DNA of 64,000 nucleotides from Streptomyces formicae (GCF_022647665.1 NZ_CP071872.1:2542001-2606000); one strand, 5' to 3'. Counted from the first letter of the stretch, positions 27,283 to 36,513 are shown. Notes: generated from the letters alone by a model not told the origin. A program made the numbers and translations.

Positions 27283-29433
27283 ATGAGCGACCGTCCCGTG
27301 CCCACGTCCGTCCCCCCGGGCCTCTCCGCCGAAGGGAACCGGCATCCGCTGCTCTCGCTCGCCCTGGCCGCGATGCTGGACGAGGTCCACGCCCACTCGG
27401 GCGCCGTCTATCTGATGGCACCCGACGGGAAGGTGCTGGAGATGGCCGTCACGGCCGGGCTCCCGCGGGCGTTCGCCGCGCCGTGGGAACGGGTCGGCAT
27501 GAGCGCGCCGATCCCCGTCGCCGACGCGGCACGCGAACGGCGGCTCGTCTGGGTCGGCAACGACGAGGAGATGGCCGCCAACTATCCGCGGATCGCGGTC
27601 GTCCTGCCGTATCCCTTCGCGCTCGCCGCACTGCCTGTGGCCACCCGGGACACGGTCTACGGAGCGGTCTACGTAACCTGGCCCGGCTCCCATCCGCCGA
27701 CCCTCTCCGACTGGGAACGCGACCACCTGACCGACGCCTGCAAACGCCTCGCGCTCCGCCTGGAACGGGCCGCCGAGATGGGCCATCCCGTGCGCGTCGA
27801 AGCCGATCTGCTCGGTGACATCGCGACGGTGGGGGAGCCGGTTTCCGGGGAGGCGGCGCAGATGGTGAGCCGCATCCCCGAAGGCATGGTCAACCTCGAT
27901 CTGAACGGCCGGATCACCTTCGTCAACGACGCCGCCGCGGTACTGGTGGGCCTCGCCCGCAACCGGCTGGCGGGACGGCAGCTGTGGAGCGCGCTGCCCT
28001 GGCTCAACGACCCGGTCTACGAGGACCGCTACCGCGCCGCGCTGATCAGCCAGCAGCCCACCTCGTTCGTGGCCCTGCGCCCGCCCCGCGACTGGCTCTC
28101 CTTCCGGCTCCACCCGAGCACCAGCGGACTGACCGTACGCATCAAGCCCGCCCGCACGGAGCCCCGGTCCGAGCTGCACACCGGGGAGGCGCCGGAGGCC
28201 GGCCCCGCGCGGCTCATCGTCATCTCCCACGTCCTCAGCCTGGCCGGCGGGCTGACGGAGGCCGTGGGCGTGGACGACGTGATCGAGCTCGTCGAGGACG
28301 AGTTCATGCCCGCCGTCGGCTGCCAGGCCCTCGTGATGCTCGCTGCGGAGGCGGGGCGGCTCCACGTGCTCGGCCACCGCGGCTACGACGACCCCCACAT
28401 CGTGGAGCGGTTCCACGGAATGCCGCTGACCGCGCAGACCCCGGGTGCGCAGGCGCTGGTCACCGGGGTGCCGTCGTTCTTCGAGTCCCTCCGTGAGCTC
28501 GAGCAGGTGTACCCGACCCGCCAGACCACCCGTGACGGCATGGCCGCCTGGGCCTATCTGCCCCTCATCTCCTCCGGCCGCCCGGTGGGCACCTGCGTCC
28601 TCGGCTACGCCGAGCCGCACCACTTCCCGCCGGACGAACGCGCCGTGCTCACCAGCCTCGGCGGCCTCATCGCGCAGGCCCTGGAGCGGGCCCGGCTCTA
28701 CGACACCAAGCACCGCCTCGCCCACGGCCTCCAGGCCGCGCTGATGCCGCACTCCCTGCCGGAGCTGACCGGCCTGGAGCGGGCCGCCCGCTATCTGCCC
28801 GCCAATCGCGGCATGGACATCGGCGGCGACTTCTACGACCTGGTGCGTGGCGATGTGGGGCGCGGCGACGAGGTCGGGCCTGCCGCCTTCGTCGGCGACG
28901 TGCAGGGCCACAATGTGACCGCGGCCGGGCTGATGGGGCAGGTCCGCACCGCCGTCCGCGCGTTCACCGCGGTCGGACAGCCGCCCGGCGAGGTGATGGC
29001 CCGCACCAACCGGCTGTTGATCGACCTCGACACGGAGCTCTTCGTCAGCTGTGTGTACGCCCAGCTCGACCTTGTCCGCCAACGGGCCCGGCTCGCCCGC
29101 GCCGGCCATCCGCACCCGCTGCTGCGCGAGCCCGACGGCTCGGTCCATGTCGTCGACATCCCCGGCGGTGCGCTCCTCGGCATCGAGGAGACCTCCCGCT
29201 ACCCGGTGACCGACGTGCCCCTGCCGCCCGGATCCGTCCTCGTCCTCTACACCGACGGGCTGGTCGAGGTCCCCGGCGTCGACTTCGACGAGCGCCTCGC
29301 CGACCTCGGTGCCCATCTCGCCGACGCCGGGGACCTGCCGCTGGAGGAGCTCGCCGACAGCCTGCTCCGGCACACGGAGCGCACCCATGAGCGCGGCGAC
29401 GACGTGGCGCTGCTGCTGCTGCGGCCCCACTAG
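27283..29433 (+). CDS. SpoIIE-type PP2C phosphatase with GAF-PAS-GAF sensors
   Basis: A 716-residue protein. A GAF-like domain spans about residues 20-165, a PAS domain about 190-280 (EGMVNLDLNGRITFVNDAAAVL) and a second GAF about 310-460. The C-terminal SpoIIE/PP2C domain has MDIGGDFYDLV, AFVGDVQGHN, LARAGHPHPLL, VLVLYTDGLVE and HERGDDVALLLLRP, giving the metal-binding Asp residues. It should remove phosphate from Ser/Thr of anti-sigma antagonists or similar proteins in response to a bound signal. ATG 27283 with GGAGGAGG upstream is preferred over TTG 27250, which overlaps the DUF6777 stop. Confidence 0.88.
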   Translation: MSDRPVPTSVPPGLSAEGNRHPLLSLALAAMLDEVHAHSGAVYLMAPDGKVLEMAVTAGLPRAFAAPWERVGMSAPIPVADAARERRLVWVGNDEEMAANYPRIAVVLPYPFALAALPVATRDTVYGAVYVTWPGSHPPTLSDWERDHLTDACKRLALRLERAAEMGHPVRVEADLLGDIATVGEPVSGEAAQMVSRIPEGMVNLDLNGRITFVNDAAAVLVGLARNRLAGRQLWSALPWLNDPVYEDRYRAALISQQPTSFVALRPPRDWLSFRLHPSTSGLTVRIKPARTEPRSELHTGEAPEAGPARLIVISHVLSLAGGLTEAVGVDDVIELVEDEFMPAVGCQALVMLAAEAGRLHVLGHRGYDDPHIVERFHGMPLTAQTPGAQALVTGVPSFFESLRELEQVYPTRQTTRDGMAAWAYLPLISSGRPVGTCVLGYAEPHHFPPDERAVLTSLGGLIAQALERARLYDTKHRLAHGLQAALMPHSLPELTGLERAARYLPANRGMDIGGDFYDLVRGDVGRGDEVGPAAFVGDVQGHNVTAAGLMGQVRTAVRAFTAVGQPPGEVMARTNRLLIDLDTELFVSCVYAQLDLVRQRARLARAGHPHPLLREPDGSVHVVDIPGGALLGIEETSRYPVTDVPLPPGSVLVLYTDGLVEVPGVDFDERLADLGAHLADAGDLPLEELADSLLRHTERTHERGDDVALLLLRPH

Positions 29434-29539
29434 CGGGTGTCCTGCGGAGCCCAGTGGGTGTCCTGCGGACCCGTCCCGGATCCGCTCCCCGATCCCGTCC
29501 CAGATCCGCTCCCCGACCCCGTCCGGATCCGCTCCCGGA
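29434..29539. repeat. Short direct repeats between convergent phosphatase genes
   Basis: GGTGTCCTGCGGA occurs twice (from 29437 and 29457), then GATCCGCTCCC-type units occur about four times. No hairpin with a stem longer than a few pairs is obvious, so termination between these convergent genes is unexplained. Confidence 0.6.
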
Positions 29540-31288
29540 TCAGGCCCGCGGGTCCTGGCCCTGCACCGGCTGCTCCTCGGCGGCGGCGTGCCGGCGGCGG
29601 ATGCGCGCCGCCAGAAGCGCCACGTCGTCCTCCGCCTTGTCCGCGCCCAGCTCCCTGACCACCTGGTCGACCAGCTTGTCCACCGGGATGGTGCACGGCA
29701 TCCGGAGGCTGGTCAGCCGGGCCAGCGACTCGTCGATGTCCTCGTCGCGCCGCTCGACCAGCCCGTCCGTGAAGAGCAGCAGCGTGTCGTCCGGGGTGAG
29801 CTCGCGGGTGACGAGCTCGTACCCCCCGAGGCCCGTGCCGAGCGGCGGCCCCGCCGGCACGTCGAGCAGGTCCACCGTGCCGTCGCCGGTGAAGACGACG
29901 GGCGGCAGATGTCCTGCGCTGGAGAACGAGCCGATCCCGCGGGCCGGGTCGACCCTGACGAGCAGACAGGTGGCGGGCCGGGCGCTGGTCTCCGAGATGG
30001 CGATGTCGAGCTGGCGCAGCACCCGGTGCGGCGGCAGATCGGCCGCGGCGACATCGCGCAGCATGGCGCGGTACGTGTTCATCTCGACGGCGGCGTCCAC
30101 CCCGTGGCCCATCACATCGCCCATGACCAGCAGGGTCCGCCCGTAATGGAGCCGTACCGTCTCGAACCAGTCCCCGCCGACGAGATTGCTGCTGCCCACC
30201 GGCAGGTAGCGGGTGGCGAACTCCAGGTTGGGGTGCGGCTTGCCGGGCTCGGTCAGCAGGGCGCGCTGCAACTCGACGGTGGTCTGCTGCTCGGCCGCGA
30301 ACTCCCGGGCGTGCCCGATGGCGACGCCCGCGCGCCGCGCCGCATCCCGGGCGATCAGGGTGTCGTTCCCGCTGAAGGAGGACTCCGTACGGGCCAGCTG
30401 GACGACGCCGAAGACCTTGCCCGACGGTCCCGTGAGCGGCACGGCGAGCATCGCCGCCCGGGCGCCGACGTCGTGCGCGGCGGCAGGCAGGCCGGATGCG
30501 AGCGCCTTCGCGATCGCAGGACCCGCAGGGTGGTGCTCGCCCCCGCCCCCGCCGCCGTCCCCGGTCGCAGCGCCGGTCCCGGTCCCGTCCCCAGTGCCTG
30601 AGTCTGTGCCTGTGCTTGTGTCTGTGCCTGTGTCTGTGTCTTCGACCAACAGCTCCGCGGCGCCGGCCGTGGCGGCCCGCGCCATCCAGGAGGGGTTCGG
30701 GTTCTTCCGCAGCGAGCTCCCCGGCGACGGTGGCGGTAGGACATCGACGGCCGCGGCGTCCGCGAGCCTGGGGCTGAGGAACTCCACCAGCTCCCGGCAG
30801 GTGGTGGCCTCGTCGAGTGAGGTCCCGATCCGTTCGGCGGCCTCGTCCGCCGCGGCGAGCCGGGTCCGGGCCAGCTCCAGCTCTTCGTACAGTTCGGGGA
30901 CTTCCGTCTCGACCACGATGCACAGGACGCCGGTCACCTTGCCGCGGTGCTCCATGCGGATGCAGGTGGTGTGGCAGCCACCGCCGGGTCCGGTGACCCG
31001 GGTCCGGGGGATTCCGTCGTCGAGGACCGACGCCAGCACCTCCGCCGGGCCGAGGTACGGCTCAGCGGACGTACCGGGGGAACGCCCCGCGAGCTTCTCC
31101 TGCGGCTCTCCGGTGATCCGGCAGTAGGAGGGGTTGGCGAAGAGGTAGCGGAGGTCGATCCCGAGAACGGCGGTACCGGCCGTCGTCTCCCGCAGAGCAT
31201 CCTCCAATGCCCAGGCGCCGGGGCTGTCCGCCTCGGACGTGCGGAGCCCGTGACGGCCCTGGAACCAGTCCCGACGATCGGCTGCCAC
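29540..31288 (-). CDS. SpoIIE-type PP2C phosphatase with PAS and GAF domains
   Basis: A 582-residue protein. A PAS domain covers about residues 25-125 (VLGIDLRYLFANPSYCRITG). A GAF domain follows from about 155 and is split by a Thr/Gly/Asp dipeptide run encoded at 30594-30641. The C-terminal phosphatase has LVGGDWFETV, VMGDVMGHG, SSAGHLPPVV, LLLFTDGLVE and KAEDDVALLAARI. GTG 31288 was chosen for its excellent ribosome site AGGAGG seven bases upstream. It is convergent with the preceding phosphatase gene; the next phosphatase gene lies upstream on the same strand. Confidence 0.88.
   Translation of the reverse strand: MAADRRDWFQGRHGLRTSEADSPGAWALEDALRETTAGTAVLGIDLRYLFANPSYCRITGEPQEKLAGRSPGTSAEPYLGPAEVLASVLDDGIPRTRVTGPGGGCHTTCIRMEHRGKVTGVLCIVVETEVPELYEELELARTRLAAADEAAERIGTSLDEATTCRELVEFLSPRLADAAAVDVLPPPSPGSSLRKNPNPSWMARAATAGAAELLVEDTDTGTDTSTGTDSGTGDGTGTGAATGDGGGGGGEHHPAGPAIAKALASGLPAAAHDVGARAAMLAVPLTGPSGKVFGVVQLARTESSFSGNDTLIARDAARRAGVAIGHAREFAAEQQTTVELQRALLTEPGKPHPNLEFATRYLPVGSSNLVGGDWFETVRLHYGRTLLVMGDVMGHGVDAAVEMNTYRAMLRDVAAADLPPHRVLRQLDIAISETSARPATCLLVRVDPARGIGSFSSAGHLPPVVFTGDGTVDLLDVPAGPPLGTGLGGYELVTRELTPDDTLLLFTDGLVERRDEDIDESLARLTSLRMPCTIPVDKLVDQVVRELGADKAEDDVALLAARIRRRHAAAEEQPVQGQDPRA
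30594..30641. repeat. Hexamer-type tract encoding Thr-Asp/Thr-Gly inside a GAF domain
   Basis: GTGCCT, GTGTCT and GTGCTT units run in tandem and encode alternating Thr with Asp, Gly or Ser on the minus strand. Homologous GAF domains have a short loop at this place, so the tract is an expansion of a surface loop. Confidence 0.75.
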
Positions 31289-31571
31289 ACGATCACCTCC
31301 TCCCCTCACGGGGCGGTGACCCCAGCTTGCTCCACAGCCCCATCAATCGCATCACCTGAGCGGTACGACCTGCTCGGGCCCGCCGGGACGGAACCCCGCC
31401 CGGGTATCGGCGCCCGCCCTTTCGAAGGGCCACAATGGTCCTGTGGAACGCGTGGACGCGGACCGAAGTGATCAGACCGTAATGCGCGCCGCACCGCCGC
31501 CGCGCCGGTCCCTGCGGCCGCTCCGGGCGCGGGCGGCTCCCCCTTCCTCCAGCTGATCTGCCGGACACGGC

Positions 31572-32696
31572 CTACAGCCGCTTGGCCAGCGTGAGCGCGA
31601 GCACGGCCAGGTCGTCGTTGTCGGTGTCCGTCGCACCCGCCGACCAGCGCTCCGTGTCGGACCGTACGAACGACACGACGGCCTCCGGGTCCGGCACCCT
31701 GCCCGTGGCGAACCGCTCCGCCAGCCGGTCCAGGACCGGGTAGAAGACGCCCGCCGCGTCCCGCGCCTCGCTCACCCCGTCCGTGTGGACGACGAGCACC
31801 TCGCCGGGCCGGAGCGCATGGACCGTCGTCTGCGCGGGGCGTCCGGGGCACAGGCCGCCGAGCCCCAGCGGCAGCGCCGGTTCGGTGGCCAGCCGCCGGA
31901 CGCCCTGCGGGCCGACGACGATGGGCGGCGGGTGGCCGCGGTCGACGATGCGGACCTCCTGGCCCGACGGCGGGAACTCCAGGACCAGCGCGGTGACGAA
32001 CAGCTCGGGGTCGCCGTCCTCGCCCGGGCTGTTGCGGGCGATGCTGAGTTCGAGACGGTCGGCGAGACTGCTCAGGCCCGGCCACTCATGGGCGGACACC
32101 CGGAAACTGCCCAGGACCGCGGCGACCGTCTGCACCGCGTCCATGCCCTTGCCGCGTACGTCGCCGATGATGGCCCGCACGCCGAAGGGGGTCGTGCACA
32201 CGTCGTACAGATCGCCGCCGACGAGCGTCCCGCCCTCACCGGCCGAGTAGAATCCGGCGGCCCGCACCGGGCCCAGATCGCGGGGCACCGGCCGCAGCAG
32301 CGTCTTCTGCATCGCCTCGGCCACCGAGTTCGCCCGGACCAGATGCTGCCTCGTCCGCTCCCGCTGCGCGGCCAGGGCGATGCTGGCCGCCCCGATGACC
32401 ACCGTGGCCACGTACAGCGCCACGTGGTGCTGCTCGCCGAAGTGCCCCGGGCGCAGCGCCGCCAACAGCATCTGCAGCCCGAGGCAGACGGCGGTCGCCA
32501 GGGCCGTGCCCCGTGGCCCGCGCGTCGCCGCGGCCAGTGGCGGTACGCCGACGAGCAGGAAGCTCACCGGTTCCTGCCCGCGGACGGCGACCTCGGCGAC
32601 GAGGTCGAGCAGGATCGCGAAGATCGGCAGCCACCAGATCCAGCCCTGGCGCAGGGACGGCGGACGGCGCTTCGGGCGCGTACTCCTGTCAGGCAT
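31572..32696 (-). CDS. Membrane SpoIIE-type PP2C phosphatase
   Basis: A 374-residue protein. Four membrane helices occupy about residues 20-115 (WWLPIFAILLDLVAEVAV, VSFLLVGVPPLAAAT, LYVATVVIGAASIALAA). A short helical linker leads to the PP2C domain with LVGGDLYDVC, IIGDVRGKG, RIVDRGHPPPIV, VLVVHTDGVSE and DNDDLAVLALTL. It lacks PAS or GAF domains, so any signal must come through the membrane part. ATG 32696 overlaps the end of the FUSC gene by 8 bp, showing cotranscription; GTG 32705 is an alternative. Confidence 0.88.
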   Translation of the reverse strand: MPDRSTRPKRRPPSLRQGWIWWLPIFAILLDLVAEVAVRGQEPVSFLLVGVPPLAAATRGPRGTALATAVCLGLQMLLAALRPGHFGEQHHVALYVATVVIGAASIALAAQRERTRQHLVRANSVAEAMQKTLLRPVPRDLGPVRAAGFYSAGEGGTLVGGDLYDVCTTPFGVRAIIGDVRGKGMDAVQTVAAVLGSFRVSAHEWPGLSSLADRLELSIARNSPGEDGDPELFVTALVLEFPPSGQEVRIVDRGHPPPIVVGPQGVRRLATEPALPLGLGGLCPGRPAQTTVHALRPGEVLVVHTDGVSEARDAAGVFYPVLDRLAERFATGRVPDPEAVVSFVRSDTERWSAGATDTDNDDLAVLALTLAKRL

Positions 32697-34923
32697 GCGG
32701 CGCACCCTCGGAGCCCTGTCCGCCGGGACGGACCGTGGCGGGATCCGTGGCGTGTTCCATGTCGCGGAGCGAGTCCTCGATGCGTCCGAGCTGGGCGTTG
32801 AGACTCCTCAGCCACGTTTCGAGGTCGATCAGCGCGGGCAGCGGCGGCGCGTCGTCCGGAGTGGTGAACGGCGGATCCGGCGCGCGCGGGCTCCGCCGGT
32901 CGTCGGTGGCGAGCGCCGCGATCCGGTCGGCGGTGGCGGCCACATGGGCGGCCGCCTCGCGTGCCCATGCCGCGGCGGCGGGCGGGACGGTGACCACCGG
33001 CAGGTCGAAGCGGGGCAGCCACTGGGCGCCGATCAACACGTGGTTCGCGGCGATGAGCACGGCCTGCCAGTCCGCGCGGGCCGCCGCCGGGGTGGCCGCC
33101 GGCTCGCTGCGGTACTGGGCGTACGCGGCCTCCGCGAGCCGCAGCCGGTGCAGGGTGGGCAGCGTGGACGGCGGCGACGCCGCGCCCCGCCGGGGGGCCA
33201 GCAGCACGTCCGCCGTCCCGGTGACGAGCGGGCCGCAGCAGCGCAGCAGCGCGGCCATGGTCCTGCGCACCTCCCGCCGGGCACCCGCGGGCCACGCGAG
33301 CAGCCCGCACAGCAGACCGATCACGCTGCCCGTCACGATGTCGAGGATGCGCGCCCCCGCCAGCTCCCAGGAGGCGGGGGCGATCTGGGCGAACGCCGAC
33401 GCCACGACGAGGGTGAACATCCCCTGCGCCCACGCGATGCCGAGCAGCGGCCCCAGCGCGAACGCGGCCAGCATGCCGGGCGCGAGCATCACGGCGTACG
33501 CCTCGGTGTGCTTCCCGAAGGCGATGAGCAGCGCGCCGGCGACGACGGCCCCCACCAGGTTCCCGGCCAGCACCTTCCGGACCGTCCCCCAGGTCTGCCC
33601 GACCGTGGTCGTCCTGCCCAGCGTCAGCACGGCGAGCATCACCCAGAACCCGTGCGGCAGATCGAACGAGCCCGCCACCAGCCGCGCCGCGCCGAGGCCC
33701 AGCGCGGTGCGCACGGCGTTCTGGAACTGCACCGACCGCAGCGTCATATGGCCGAAGAGCCGCTTCGCCCACAGCTGTGCGGTGCTCCTGCCGGCGTACC
33801 AGAACAGCTCCGGCGGCGGGACCGGCTCCGTCTGCCGGCGCCCGTCCGCTCCGACCTGTGTGGCGGTCTCCATGATGCGGGCCGACTCGGCGATGCCCAG
33901 AACGGCCGACTGCCGCCGCAGCACGCGCACCGGCGGTACGGCGTCGGGCGGCCCGGTCGCCTGGTCGAGCCGCAGCGTCTGGAAGTCGACCACCGCGTCG
34001 TGCAGCGGACCGGGCTTCGGCGGCATTCTGCCGTCGCGCAGGGCGACCGCCGTCGCCCCGCAGAGGGCGGAGACCTGGGCCAGGAGCGCGTCCGAGGCGG
34101 CTTGGGCGCGCTCAGTGGCGCTGCTCTCGACAGCAGCGCCGCCCGTACCGCCCGTACCGCCCGCACCGCCTGTACCGCTCGCGCCGCCCGTGCGTGGCGC
34201 GTGGGCGAGTGCGTCGGCGAAGTGGGCCAGCTGTTCCAGCAGCCGGCGGGTGGCCGAGCCCGCCTGGGACAGGGCCCGGTCCCTGCGCCCGGGGCCCGCG
34301 GGGCGTTCGGCCTCCGGGACGTCGGACAGCCGCAGCCGCCGGCCGGCGTCGCGCAGGCCGCCGGGGGAGACGGCGGAAGGGTCCGCCGCCGCGCCCGCGG
34401 CGATGGCGAGAGCCTCCGCCAGCCGGGCCCGGTAGGGGGCGGCCGCCGGAGCGGGCAGCAGGAAGAACTCGCAGGCCGCCAGGGCCAGGAGCCCGGTGGT
34501 GAGGCCCGTCAGGCGCAGCCCGAGGGTGTCCGGGGCGTACGGCGGCACACACGCCAGGATGTAGAAGAGCTGGAGGCCGGGGCCCGCCCCGGCGGCCCGT
34601 GGGCCCGCGACCGCCGCGAAGGCGAGGCAGAAGCCGATGACCAGCATGCCGAGTACCGCTGCCCAGGTCGTCACCGCCAGCGTGGTGCCCAGCGTCACCA
34701 GCAGCAGACCGACGGGCAGCGACTTGAGGATGACGGTCGCCCGCTGCCGCCCGGAGCCGGGGATCGAGGCGAGGCCGCCGAGCGCCACGGGCCCGAACAG
34801 CGCGTACAGCGCCATCACGGGCTTGTCGAGCCCGTACAGGTACGCGTAGAAGCCGGCGCTCGCGGCGACGGTCACGCGCAGCGCCCGGTGCAGGGCCGCC
34901 TTCCGGTCCGGCGCGCCGCTCAT
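32689..34923 (-). CDS. FUSC-family (aromatic acid exporter/YccS-like) membrane protein
   Basis: A 744-residue protein with two blocks of six or so membrane helices (about residues 10-165 and 380-530) separated by a soluble region, and a soluble C-terminal domain. The second block contains the FUSC features FDLPHGFWVMLAVLTLGRTTTVGQTWGTVRKVLAGNLVGAVV-like, quoted here in part as HGFWVMLAVLTLG. FUSC proteins are thought to export aromatic acids or related compounds. A Gly-Thr-Gly repeat lies in the soluble linker (34132-34199). The start overlaps the upstream gene by ATGA, and the phosphatase gene follows with an overlap. Confidence 0.82.
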   Translation of the reverse strand: MSGAPDRKAALHRALRVTVAASAGFYAYLYGLDKPVMALYALFGPVALGGLASIPGSGRQRATVILKSLPVGLLLVTLGTTLAVTTWAAVLGMLVIGFCLAFAAVAGPRAAGAGPGLQLFYILACVPPYAPDTLGLRLTGLTTGLLALAACEFFLLPAPAAAPYRARLAEALAIAAGAAADPSAVSPGGLRDAGRRLRLSDVPEAERPAGPGRRDRALSQAGSATRRLLEQLAHFADALAHAPRTGGASGTGGAGGTGGTGGAAVESSATERAQAASDALLAQVSALCGATAVALRDGRMPPKPGPLHDAVVDFQTLRLDQATGPPDAVPPVRVLRRQSAVLGIAESARIMETATQVGADGRRQTEPVPPPELFWYAGRSTAQLWAKRLFGHMTLRSVQFQNAVRTALGLGAARLVAGSFDLPHGFWVMLAVLTLGRTTTVGQTWGTVRKVLAGNLVGAVVAGALLIAFGKHTEAYAVMLAPGMLAAFALGPLLGIAWAQGMFTLVVASAFAQIAPASWELAGARILDIVTGSVIGLLCGLLAWPAGARREVRRTMAALLRCCGPLVTGTADVLLAPRRGAASPPSTLPTLHRLRLAEAAYAQYRSEPAATPAAARADWQAVLIAANHVLIGAQWLPRFDLPVVTVPPAAAAWAREAAAHVAATADRIAALATDDRRSPRAPDPPFTTPDDAPPLPALIDLETWLRSLNAQLGRIEDSLRDMEHATDPATVRPGGQGSEGAPHA
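34132..34199. repeat. Nine-base repeats encoding Gly-Gly-Thr in the FUSC linker
   Basis: CCCGTACCG-type units occur about six times and encode GGTGG-like sequence between the two membrane blocks. It is a period-9 expansion that keeps the reading frame. Confidence 0.7.
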
Positions 34924-35243
34924 TGCCGGCCCTCGCCGGTCCGGCCGCCGTCCACGCGCGGCAGCGGCCCGGCAGCCGCCGCGGCCGGCACCGTGCCCGG
35001 GTGCTGCCCGAGGACGTCACCCGGTCGGCCGCCCACGCTGAAGAAGAAGCCGATGGCGAGGATGTACGCCGACGGTGTCCACCGGGCGGCCGGCGGCGCG
35101 GTGGCGTCGGCCTCCTCCGCGATCGTGGGGACGGCCGGGTCGAGGGCGAGGAGGTGGACGCAGAACAGCCCGAGCGCGACCGCGACCGCGATGAAGGCCC
35201 CCGTCCGCGCGGCCGGTGACGACGCTGCCGACGCTGCGCGCAT
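34920..35243 (-). CDS. Small hypothetical membrane protein
   Basis: A 107-residue protein with two hydrophobic segments (GAFIAVAVALGLFCVHLLAL and SAYILAIGFFFSVGG) and a Pro/Ala/Gly-rich tail. No family is recognised. ATG 35243 has GAGAGG upstream. Its stop overlaps the FUSC start in ATGA, so it is the first gene of a three-gene unit: small protein, FUSC exporter, membrane phosphatase. It may be an accessory subunit of the exporter; that is inference. Confidence 0.65.
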   Translation of the reverse strand: MRAASAASSPAARTGAFIAVAVALGLFCVHLLALDPAVPTIAEEADATAPPAARWTPSAYILAIGFFFSVGGRPGDVLGQHPGTVPAAAAAGPLPRVDGGRTGEGRQ

Positions 35244-35380
35244 GGGCACGTTCCTCTCAGCCGACGCCGGCTCCGACGTGGTGAGCCGGCCGGGACCGGC
35301 GGCCCGCTCCCATTGTCGGACGGTGCCCCAGCGCACGCAGCCCGTGAAGATCCCGGCGGCGGAGGCGGCCGAGGTGACAT

Positions 35381-35500
35381 TCCGTTCCGCGCCGTTCCGC
35401 GCCGTTCCGCGCCGTTCCGCGCCGTTCCGTGCCGGTCGGTGGCATGCCGTTCCGAGCCGTTCAGTGCCGTTCGATGGCATGCCGTTCCGTGCCGGTCCGG
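35381..35500. repeat. Ten-base phased repeat array GCCGTTCCGC
   Basis: Units starting at 35391, 35401, 35411 and 35421 are nearly identical (GCCGTTCCGC or ...GT), with a partial unit before and diverged units after, broken twice by GGCAT. The spacing is exactly ten bases over the core. The array fills part of the 325-bp gap between the divergent small membrane gene (35243) and the DMT transporter gene (35569). Apart from this array and the likely promoters I see nothing else in the gap. Confidence 0.85.
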
Positions 35501-35568
35501 ATCGCGCGGAGCGGTGGGCCCGGGCCACCATGGCAGCAGGTCCGAGGGCAGAGGCGGGAGGTCGTACG

Positions 35569-36447
35569 GTGCACATCCTCCTGCCGGTCTTCTTCGCCCT
35601 CGTCTCCGCGCTCAGCAACGCTGTCGCCACCGTGCTCCAGCGGCGGGAGGCGCTGAGCGTGCCCAGCTCCGCCGGCCTCCGGCCGGGGCTGATGCTCGAT
35701 CTGCTGCGGCGGCCGCTCTGGCTGGCCGGGATCGCCGCCGTCATCGCGGCCGGTGTCTGCCAGGCCCTGGCCCTCAACACCGGGGCGCTGGCGATCGTGC
35801 AGCCCCTGTTCGTCCTCGAACTGCCGCTCGCGCTGATCATCTCCGCGATCGTGATGCGCCGGGGTCTGCCGCGCGCCGGCTGGCTGGCCGTGGCCTGCGT
35901 GGTGGTCGGTCTCGGTGTCGCGCTGGCCGCGCTGTCCCCCGTCGGCAACCGCACCCAGGTCCCGGTCGGGCGCTGGCTCCCCGCCCTCGCCATCGGCGCC
36001 GGCGCGGTCGTGGTCCTCGCCGTCACGGCGCTGCGGCGACCCGAGGGCCGGACCCGCGCGGCCTGTCTGGGCGTGGCCACCGCGATCAGCTACGCGCTGA
36101 CAGCGGCGCTGATGAAGGAGGCGACCCACATCCTCGACGACCAAGGGGCCGGGGCGTTCTTCACCGCCTGGCAGACCTACGCCTTCGCGGTGACCGGCGG
36201 TAGCGCGCTCTTCCTGCTGGAGAACGCGCTGCAGGCGGGTCCGCTGGTCGCCTCCCAGCCCGCGATCACGCTGGGCGACGCGACGGTGAGCCTCGCGCTC
36301 GGGGTCACGCTGTACGAGGAGCACGTGCGCTCCGGCTGGTGGCTGCTGCCGCAGCTGCTCGGGCTCGTGCTGATCGCCTTCGGCGCGGTGGCGCTCGCCC
36401 GTATGCCGCTCACCGAGTCGCTCGTGGCCGCGGACAAGGCGCCCTGA
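35569..36447 (+). CDS. DMT-superfamily (EamA-like) transporter
   Basis: A 292-residue membrane protein with nine to ten helices in two repeats: LLPVFFALVSALSNAVATVLQ at the start, and a second half from about residue 150. The pattern resembles the EamA/DMT family, including the near-end WWLLPQLLGLVLIAFGAVALA. Substrates of this subgroup are unknown; small metabolites or amino acids are typical for the superfamily. GTG 35569 follows GGGAGG. Confidence 0.75.
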   Translation: MHILLPVFFALVSALSNAVATVLQRREALSVPSSAGLRPGLMLDLLRRPLWLAGIAAVIAAGVCQALALNTGALAIVQPLFVLELPLALIISAIVMRRGLPRAGWLAVACVVVGLGVALAALSPVGNRTQVPVGRWLPALAIGAGAVVVLAVTALRRPEGRTRAACLGVATAISYALTAALMKEATHILDDQGAGAFFTAWQTYAFAVTGGSALFLLENALQAGPLVASQPAITLGDATVSLALGVTLYEEHVRSGWWLLPQLLGLVLIAFGAVALARMPLTESLVAADKAP

Positions 36448-36463
36448 CCCCCGAACCTGCCAC

Positions 36464-36513
36464 TGTCAACCCAAGGTTGACAGTCCTGAGGTGTCAACCT
36501 ATGGTTGACATCA
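36464..36513 (+). promoter_or_regulatory. Twin 19-bp palindromes overlapping a leaderless promoter
   Basis: Two perfect inverted repeats, TGTCAACCCAAGGTTGACA at 36464-36482 and TGTCAACCTATGGTTGACA at 36492-36510, have centres 28 bp apart. The right arm of the first contains a consensus -35 (TTGACA 36477-36482). After a 17-bp spacer, TATGGT at 36500-36505 fits a -10 element. A transcript would begin at or next to ATG 36513, with no room for a ribosome site. A protein bound to either palindrome would cover the -35 or the -10. The palindromes are seen directly; promoter use is inferred. Confidence 0.8.

Noticed and set aside
27142..29430. A 762-codon minus-strand frame opposite the first SpoIIE phosphatase
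   Set aside because: It is a mirror of a well-supported phosphatase gene. High-GC genes commonly leave an open antisense frame.
30594..30641. A frameshift or sequencing artefact in the phosphatase GAF domain
   Set aside because: The tract keeps a multiple of three, and the domain continues in frame on both sides; it is a repeat expansion.
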